A stretch of 8,220 nucleotides of DNA from Deltaproteobacteria bacterium (GTDB lineage Bacteria > SAR324 > JACQKK01). The stretch lies in the NCBI GenBank assembly GCA_029879595.1, contig JAOUPZ010000128.1, positions 1 through 8,220 of the forward strand. Reading direction: 5' to 3'. The translations under genes and the position numbers were made by a program. The number at the start of each line of letters is the position of its first letter. The first letter of the stretch is position 1. Below are positions 1 to 3,823 of the stretch, piece after piece. The notes beneath the pieces are model-generated. The model saw only the letters and a list, made by a program, of their open reading frames with translations. It did no database searches and had not been told where the DNA came from.

Positions 1-77
1 ACGCAGGTCATTATCAGTTAATTGCAGGGCCGGTGCCAGGGTTGTTTGAAATGGAAATGATTTTACAGCGCCCCTGA
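1..77 (+). CDS. Possible 3' end of a gene entering from the left
   Basis: The frame beginning at base 3 is open from the left edge for 24 codons to a TGA at 75-77 and reads ...GHYQLIAGPVPGLFEMEM... before ending in LQRP. This is a believable protein end, and the hairpin that follows (70-93) would suit a gene terminus. Against it, the fragment is very short, and only about half of its third codon positions are G or C, whereas the confirmed genes here strongly prefer G/C at that position. No function can be proposed. The stretch may equally be non-coding. Confidence 0.2.
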   Translation, partial: AGHYQLIAGPVPGLFEMEMILQRP

Positions 78-93
78 TTGTGACTCACGGGGC
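70..93. repeat. GC-rich hairpin, possible terminator
   Basis: GCCCC (70-74) pairs with GGGGC (89-93). The stem extends by TG/CA (75-76 with 86-87) if C88 is bulged out, leaving a loop of about nine bases. It starts just before the possible stop codon at 75-77. No T-run follows on either strand, so an intrinsic terminator is not demonstrated. Confidence 0.3.
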
Positions 94-110
94 CACCCTA
101 TTCTCCCACG

Positions 111-217
111 GCGACCCACGGCGACCCACGGCGATCTACTGCGATCTACTGCGATCTACTGCGATCTACTGCGATCTACTGCGATCTACTGCGATCTACT
201 GCGATCTACTGCGATCC
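111..217. repeat. 10-bp tandem repeat array with GATC in each core unit
   Basis: Two copies of GCGACCCACG (111-130) are followed by eight perfect copies of GCGATCTACT (131-210) and a broken unit, GCGATCC, at 211-217. The preceding ten bases (101-110) share only the CCCACG ending. Each of the eight core units, and the broken last one, contains GATC, giving nine GATC sites at exact 10-bp spacing, roughly one per helical turn. The identical core with variant edges is typical of an array that has recently grown by slippage. It begins 14 bp beyond the stop codon of the minus-strand gene at 232-1503. It cannot be read through as coding on the minus strand, where the unit contains TAG, but it is open on the plus strand. 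A role as a binding array, a transcript 3' end or a neutral minisatellite cannot be decided from sequence. Confidence 0.97.
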
Positions 218-231
218 AGGGCCGGCAGGCT

Positions 232-1503
232 TCAGTAGGCGATCTGGATGCGGGCGTTGCCGCCGTCCCATTTGCGCCCCGAGGAGGTGTCCAGATCCCA
301 GGTGCTGATGAAGGCCATGTGCCAGCGCCCCGGTTGCCGGTACACCGGGCCCAGGGCCGCCTTGGCCTCGAAAGTGTTCTCCCGGGGGATTTTCTTGGGG
401 GAGGACGGACTGATATCCACCCTGCGCACCCTGCCAGCCACCAGCATGCTCTCGATGCTCAGCCTCTCCTGCCAGGGGGCCTCCCAGATTCCATAGGCCA
501 GCCAGGTGAGCAGGCTGTGCTCGTACACCGCCTGGCCCAGCGCCGGCTGGCGGCTGGTGATCTGGTTGGTGAACTGCCCCCTGGCCACCCCGGCCTCCAC
601 ATGGTGCCCGGAGCGGGGCGCGAACCCGGAACGCAGTTCCAGATGGCTGAATTCCATTTCCTGCTGAAGCCACGGGTCGTCCAGCGAGGGCAGTGCGGGA
701 CGCTGCTCCCGGCGCTCGCTCCAGCCCGTCAGGGAGACCCCGGCCCGCACCGTGTCTCCGGCCAGGATATCCGCCGAAAGGTTAAACCGGCCCCCTGAGT
801 AATATTGGCGCAGGCCGGTATCGGTGGATACCAGCAGTGTGGGCGTCTCCCGGCGGGCGTCAATTTCCAGCAGCAGTTCGCCCTTTTCGAAGTAGCGCCC
901 TTCCATACGGTACAGATGGGGATTGCGCTCAAAATGTTCGGGGCCGTTATTCTCATCGTTGAACAGGGCGAACATCTTCAGATGGCTCAGGCGCAGGAAG
1001 CTGGGATCGGTATGCCGGCCCCGGGATAGGGCGGCTCCCTGGGCAACCATTCGCTTGTCGTGGCTGGGGTAGCCGGTGATGGAAACTCCCCAGGCGCGGC
1101 CATAGCGGAACTCGGCCTCCTGATAGATTTCCTCGGGGCGGAAAATGGCCAGCCGCTCCTGCCGGTACAGGAAAAAGGCGTTGTCGTGCAGGTCCAGGGA
1201 CAGCCGCAGGTAGTGATCCACATAGAACCGCTCCATGGAGAGGCTGCCCACAGAGGTCCGGAAGGCCACCGGGGCCTCCAGGCTGGCAAGCCTTTCCCGG
1301 GCCTGGGGGGAGTAGGAGCGGATATCGAGGAAATTTTCCTGCTCCATGAAGTCCTGGCGGATCTCCAGGTCCCCCTGGAACTGCCCCCGGGCCGCCGGGC
1401 TGAAGCTGAAGACGCTCAGGAAGACCAGCGCCGCCCAGCCCCCGGCCCGGAGAAACCGGGCGGAATTGAGCGGTTGATGGGGCTTTGTGCAAAATGTGCG
1501 CAT
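232..1503 (-). CDS. Exported protein of unknown family, probable outer-membrane beta-barrel
   Basis: This gene encodes 423 aa that I do not assign to a named family. Residues 1-40 look like a Sec signal peptide: a basic n-region with R16 and R19, a hydrophobic core from about 22 to 36, and a plausible cleavage after A-R-G at 40. The mature part is rich in alternating polar and hydrophobic segments with many Tyr, Phe and Trp residues, for example near residues 205-260 and 330-400. It ends in ARIQIAY, and a C-terminal aromatic residue is typical of outer-membrane barrels folded by BamA. No lipobox, catalytic motif or repeat domain is visible. The ATG at 1501-1503 is preceded by GGGAAG two bases upstream, a poorly spaced ribosome site, but no better start precedes the signal peptide. 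The gene stands alone on its strand and is divergent from everything to its right. Its function could be a porin, an assembly factor or a surface protein. The barrel assignment is inference. Confidence 0.82.
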   Translation of the reverse strand: MRTFCTKPHQPLNSARFLRAGGWAALVFLSVFSFSPAARGQFQGDLEIRQDFMEQENFLDIRSYSPQARERLASLEAPVAFRTSVGSLSMERFYVDHYLRLSLDLHDNAFFLYRQERLAIFRPEEIYQEAEFRYGRAWGVSITGYPSHDKRMVAQGAALSRGRHTDPSFLRLSHLKMFALFNDENNGPEHFERNPHLYRMEGRYFEKGELLLEIDARRETPTLLVSTDTGLRQYYSGGRFNLSADILAGDTVRAGVSLTGWSERREQRPALPSLDDPWLQQEMEFSHLELRSGFAPRSGHHVEAGVARGQFTNQITSRQPALGQAVYEHSLLTWLAYGIWEAPWQERLSIESMLVAGRVRRVDISPSSPKKIPRENTFEAKAALGPVYRQPGRWHMAFISTWDLDTSSGRKWDGGNARIQIAY

Positions 1504-1533
1504 GGCTTCCCGGTTACATTAAATATTACACCT

Positions 1534-1563
1534 GGGGGCCGGATCCCCCCTTTTGCAAAGGGG
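1534..1563. repeat. Paired palindromes of G/C runs
   Basis: GGGGG at 1534-1538 can pair with CCCCC at 1545-1549 around CCGGAT. Alternatively, CCCCTTT at 1547-1553 pairs with AAAGGGG at 1557-1563 around a TGC loop. The two stems share the same C-run and therefore exclude each other. The second is a 7-bp perfect stem. If transcribed, it would lie in the 5' leader of the minus-strand gene, 31-60 bases upstream of its ATG. Palindromes of this type are often dispersed intergenic repeats, but no second copy occurs in this window. Confidence 0.6.
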
Positions 1564-1610
1564 CTGCACCGGAATTGACCCGGCGGAAAGATGGCGTTTC
1601 CCGTGGTTTC

Positions 1611-1616
1611 ATTATA
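1611..1616 (-). promoter_or_regulatory. Candidate -10 box for the minus-strand exported-protein gene
   Basis: The minus strand reads TATAAT here, a perfect sigma-70 -10 consensus about 110 bp upstream of the ATG at 1503. The hexamer 17 bp further upstream (ACGCCC on the minus strand) is a poor -35, so the promoter is only a candidate. If it is used, the leader would include the palindromes at 1534-1563. Confidence 0.25.
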
Positions 1617-1694
1617 TATCAATTCACCTGGCAGGGCGTTATTCAGGCGGGTGGGAGCCCTCTTTGGACAAGGGCTGGCGCAGCACAGGCCCTC

Positions 1695-1725
1695 GACCGC
1701 TTCGGGTCCGCCCCTTCGGGGGGCG
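1695..1725. repeat. Two consecutive hairpins with TTCG-containing loops
   Basis: GACC (1695-1698) pairs with GGTC (1705-1708) around GCTTCG. Immediately beyond, CGCCCC (1709-1714) pairs with GGGGCG (1720-1725) around TTCGG. The second stem is strong. Neither hairpin has a T-run on the correct side on either strand, so these are not ordinary intrinsic terminators, and no gene end lies nearby. They may belong to a structured RNA or a decayed palindromic repeat. Confidence 0.55.
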
Positions 1726-1814
1726 ATCAAAAATATCCTGAAATATCAAAACTTGCCCAAAGTTTGCATTTTATGCACCGGAATAGGTTTTTTTTCAAGC
1801 GGAGAGGTTATTTG

Positions 1815-1843
1815 CCGGGATAAGTTGAAAAGTGAAGTCCCGG
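1815..1843 (+). promoter_or_regulatory. Inverted repeat in the leader of the 1932 gene
   Basis: CCGGGA at 1815-1820 is exactly complementary to TCCCGG at 1838-1843, with a 17-base A-rich loop. It lies about 90-115 bases upstream of the ATG at 1932, so it could be an operator half-site pair or an mRNA leader hairpin. Six base pairs in a GC-rich genome is modest evidence. Confidence 0.3.
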
Positions 1844-1931
1844 ACGCCTGAAAACTGGAAACTGCCTCGGTAATTTGGCATTCTTCCCTACAGGCCCACC
1901 AGATGATGGGAAACTGAAAAACGAGGGCTCC

Positions 1932-2591
1932 ATGAAATTTCTTGGTAGTATTTCAAAACACGTCGGCTGGCCGGAAATCTTTCTGGTCTTGGCGATAATC
2001 CTGATTATAGTGATTTTCATCTGGCGCAGACGGGCCAGAAGAAGGGCCCAGGGAGGCATGGGCCCGGGCAGCGAACAGACGGAGGTTCTGCAGCCCATTG
2101 TCACCGAAGGCCCCGGACTGGTGGTGGCCGGCAACGCCAACAACATCCGCTATGCTGAAATTGTCAAATCGGCTGAGTATCAAACCATCATCAAGGTGGA
2201 GGAGGAGTTCCGCGGGGAATTGAGAAGCGCCAAAATGTCCGATGAGGATCGCGAGCAGATGCTGGTGAACACTGCCGTGCGTTGGCGGGTGCACTGCATG
2301 TTCGAGCGCATCTACCAGAACTGCCTGCTCAGCCAGTATGATCTGCTGGAGCTTTTGAACGGGCTGGGCGAGAAAGGCGTGACCATGGCCCAGGGGCATG
2401 CGTTCTTTCAAAAGAAGTGCGAGCTTAAAAAAGAGCTGCGCAGGATTGATTACAAGGTCTGGCTTTCATACCTGACAACCCACGGCCTTATCAATGAGCA
2501 GTTCGAGCGGCTGGTGATCACGGAGCTGGGCAAGGATTATCTGATCTATCTGGCTTCCACCGGCAGCCGCAAATCGCTCTGGAACTATTGA
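1932..2591 (+). CDS. Membrane-anchored protein of unknown family with winged-helix-like C-terminus
   Basis: This gene encodes 219 aa that I do not recognise as a named family. A single strongly hydrophobic segment spans residues 15-31 and is followed at once by WRRRARRR (31-38). This predicts one membrane anchor with the C-terminal bulk in the cytoplasm. Residues 50-75 are probably a linker. Residues 80-165 are charged and helical, with three cysteines at 122, 131 and 163. Residues 170-208 run from a Tyr/Trp helix through HGLI to VITELGKDYLIYLAS, a pattern like the last helix and wing of winged helix-turn-helix domains. The ATG at 1932 is preceded by GAGGG at about the right distance. An upstream TTG at 1875 would add 19 residues before the membrane segment and has no comparable ribosome site. 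The gene is divergent from 232-1503 and lies 141 bp upstream of the Sel1 gene. Its role in regulation is inference. Confidence 0.85.
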   Translation: MKFLGSISKHVGWPEIFLVLAIILIIVIFIWRRRARRRAQGGMGPGSEQTEVLQPIVTEGPGLVVAGNANNIRYAEIVKSAEYQTIIKVEEEFRGELRSAKMSDEDREQMLVNTAVRWRVHCMFERIYQNCLLSQYDLLELLNGLGEKGVTMAQGHAFFQKKCELKKELRRIDYKVWLSYLTTHGLINEQFERLVITELGKDYLIYLASTGSRKSLWNY

Positions 2592-2632
2592 GGATGAGCT
2601 GGCGGGAGCCATGGCGGGAACGTTGCCGGACT

Positions 2633-2666
2633 GCAGGCCGCCCGGCCTGCCGAATAGCCGGCAGGC
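2633..2666 (+). promoter_or_regulatory. Two mutually exclusive hairpins between the 1932 gene and the Sel1 gene
   Basis: GCAGGCC (2633-2639) pairs with GGCCTGC (2644-2650) around a four-base loop. GCCTGCCG (2645-2652) pairs with CGGCAGGC (2659-2666) around AATAGC. The segment 2645-2650 is shared, so only one stem can form at a time. The second stem is followed after eight bases by CCCTTTT, which makes it a weak candidate terminator for the upstream gene. The arrangement resembles an attenuator, but no leader peptide or ligand fold is recognised. Confidence 0.45.
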
Positions 2667-2680
2667 AAAGTTGCCCTTTT

Positions 2681-2699
2681 CGGTTCGGGGACGAAACCG
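2681..2699 (+). promoter_or_regulatory. Small hairpin with GGGA loop before the Sel1 gene
   Basis: CGGTTCG (2681-2687) pairs with CGAAACCG (2692-2699) around GGGA, a GNRA-type tetraloop, with one A bulged out. It begins 14 bases beyond the pair of hairpins at 2633-2666 and ends 33 bases before the ATG at 2733. It could be part of the same structured leader. A function is not established. Confidence 0.35.
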
Positions 2700-2732
2700 A
2701 CTGCCGTTTATTTTTCTACACCACGGGGTAAG

Positions 2733-3653
2733 ATGTTCAACCGCATCGCCATAGCGCGACCCATCCTGGTGGTTCTGCTGGCCGGGCTAGTCATTGCCGG
2801 ATGTTCGGCGGCGACCCCGATGGAACTGCTCCACCAGCGGGCCCTCAAGGGCGATGTGGAGGCCCAGTTCGAACTGGGGCTGCGCTACCTGGATGGCCGG
2901 GATGTGAAGCAGGACAATACCGAGGCCGCCCGGTGGTTCAAGGCTGCCTCCGAGCAGGATCATGTCATGGCCCAGTTCAATATGGCCGTGATGCACTACA
3001 ACGGGCTGGGGGTCCCCAGGGACGAGTACGCCGCCCGGGCCCTGTTTGAAAAATCCGCCGAAAACGGCATTCCGGAAGCCCAGTTCAATCTGGCCTGGAT
3101 GCTTCAGTCGGGGCGGGGCGCCAAGCGCAACATGGCCGGCGCCCGTGAATGGTACGCCCGGGCCGCCAAGTCGGGCTCGCTGGCCGCCATGTACTCCCTG
3201 GGCTGGATGTACCAGAAGGGCTATGACGCGGCCCCCAATGAGCCCGAGGCCATCCGCTGGTATGCCGAGGCGGCCCGCAAGGGGCATGTGCCCTCCGCAT
3301 ACAACCTGGGCTGGCTGTATCTCTACGGAAGCCAGACCCCGGAAAACGGCCAGCAGGCCATCCGCTGGCTGAACCTCGCCGCCCGGAAGGGGCACCCCAA
3401 GGCCGGCTATCATCTGGCGGGCGTTTATCACAATGGACGGGGGGTGGAGCGCAACCTCACGCTGGCCTATGCCTGGTACGGTGTGGTCGCCGAATCACTG
3501 GATGGCGACGATGCACTGGTGGCCCGGAGAAAGCACGAGGGGATCAGTCACTACCTCAACCAGGCCCAGAAGAAAGAGGGCGACCGGCTGCTGGAACAGT
3601 TGCAGGCCGAGACCCGCCAGGGCCGGCAGGCCTCCCGGCGCCCCGCCTATTAA
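2733..3653 (+). CDS. Sel1-repeat (tetratricopeptide-like) lipoprotein
   Basis: This gene encodes a 306-aa protein. The N-terminus is a lipoprotein signal peptide: R4 and R9, a hydrophobic stretch at 11-22, and a lipobox I-A-G-C with Cys24 as the lipidation site. Ser at +2 predicts sorting to the outer membrane, facing the periplasm, by the Lol rule. Six Sel1 repeats follow at about 43-78, 79-114, 115-150, 151-187, 188-222 and 223-255. They carry the usual A-x-x-x-L/M-G/A-x-x-Y and A-x-x-W-F/Y-x-x-A-A pattern. The C-terminal 50 residues are charged and probably helical. Sel1 solenoids bind other proteins, so this is likely an envelope scaffold or adaptor whose partner cannot be named. The ATG at 2733 has GGGG four bases upstream, a weak and rather close ribosome site, but only this start gives a complete signal peptide. 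The 170-bp gap to mutS leaves co-transcription open. Confidence 0.93.
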   Translation: MFNRIAIARPILVVLLAGLVIAGCSAATPMELLHQRALKGDVEAQFELGLRYLDGRDVKQDNTEAARWFKAASEQDHVMAQFNMAVMHYNGLGVPRDEYAARALFEKSAENGIPEAQFNLAWMLQSGRGAKRNMAGAREWYARAAKSGSLAAMYSLGWMYQKGYDAAPNEPEAIRWYAEAARKGHVPSAYNLGWLYLYGSQTPENGQQAIRWLNLAARKGHPKAGYHLAGVYHNGRGVERNLTLAYAWYGVVAESLDGDDALVARRKHEGISHYLNQAQKKEGDRLLEQLQAETRQGRQASRRPAY

Positions 3654-3721
3654 ATTCCCCCGAGCAATTCCAGAGAGTCTGTTTTCGCTCCGGTGGCGAA
3701 ATGTGTCCGGCTTTTGTATCA

Positions 3722-3740
3722 TGGATACCACTGGATACCA
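3722..3740. repeat. Direct repeat TGGATACCA upstream of mutS
   Basis: TGGATACCA occurs at 3722-3730 and again at 3732-3740, a 10-bp period. The first copy also forms an inverted repeat, GTATC (3716-3720) with GATAC (3724-3728). The nonamer is itself a near-palindrome (TGG/CCA). It lies 84-102 bp before the mutS start, a position that would suit an operator, but no regulator is recognised. Confidence 0.4.
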
Positions 3741-3823
3741 AAGGCTCGACCCGGCCGCGGCACCCTTTGCCGCCGCTTGGGGGTTGCGCGCAATATTTAT
3801 TTTCTCGGAGAAGCGTCTCGGCC

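Larger units (their letters stand above)
1504..1931. other. Divergent intergenic region rich in inverted repeats
   Basis: These 428 bp separate the divergent starts at 1503 and 1932, and no convincing gene lies within them. The short open frames overlap one another, lack ribosome sites and look non-coding. The region holds G/C-run palindromes at 1534-1563, an AGCCCT/AGGGCT stem at 1656-1676, two TTCG-containing hairpins at 1695-1725, a run of eight T at 1788-1795 and a CCGGGA/TCCCGG stem at 1815-1843. The sequence is more A/T-rich at 1735-1800, which would suit promoters. It probably contains the control regions of both neighbours, and the density of hairpins is not explained by that role. 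Confidence 0.75.

Noticed and set aside
111..217. Decamer array as a CRISPR or plasmid iteron origin
   Set aside because: There are no spacers between units, so it is not CRISPR. The units are shorter than usual iterons, and no replication initiator gene or AT-rich region is present.
216..230. 15-bp sequence CCAGGGCCGGCAGGC repeated at 3617-3631 near the end of the Sel1 gene
   Set aside because: The match does not extend, one copy is coding, and a 15-base GC-only-style match is not very unlikely by chance in this GC-rich window.
206..673. 155-aa minus-strand open frame, and several plus-strand open frames within 232-1503
   Set aside because: They overlap the exported-protein gene in other frames and have low-complexity Gly/Pro/Ala/Arg/His composition with no domain. 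They are by-products of GC-rich DNA.
1485..1851. Short plus-strand open frames in the divergent intergenic region
   Set aside because: Three frames overlap one another, none has a ribosome site or recognisable domain, and the DNA is dominated by inverted repeats.
3683..3701. TTTCGC/GCGAAA hairpin after the Sel1 gene as a terminator
   Set aside because: The stem is only six pairs with a seven-base loop and no T-run follows, so termination is not supported.
3808..3819. GAGA-AGCG-TCTC stem covering the mutS ribosome site
   Set aside because: A four-pair stem is too weak to claim as translational control.
3701..3823. 41-residue N-terminal extension of MutS from ATG 3701
   Set aside because: The added sequence is unlike any MutS N-terminus, and the ATG at 3824 gives the normal short lead before the conserved DTPMMQQF.
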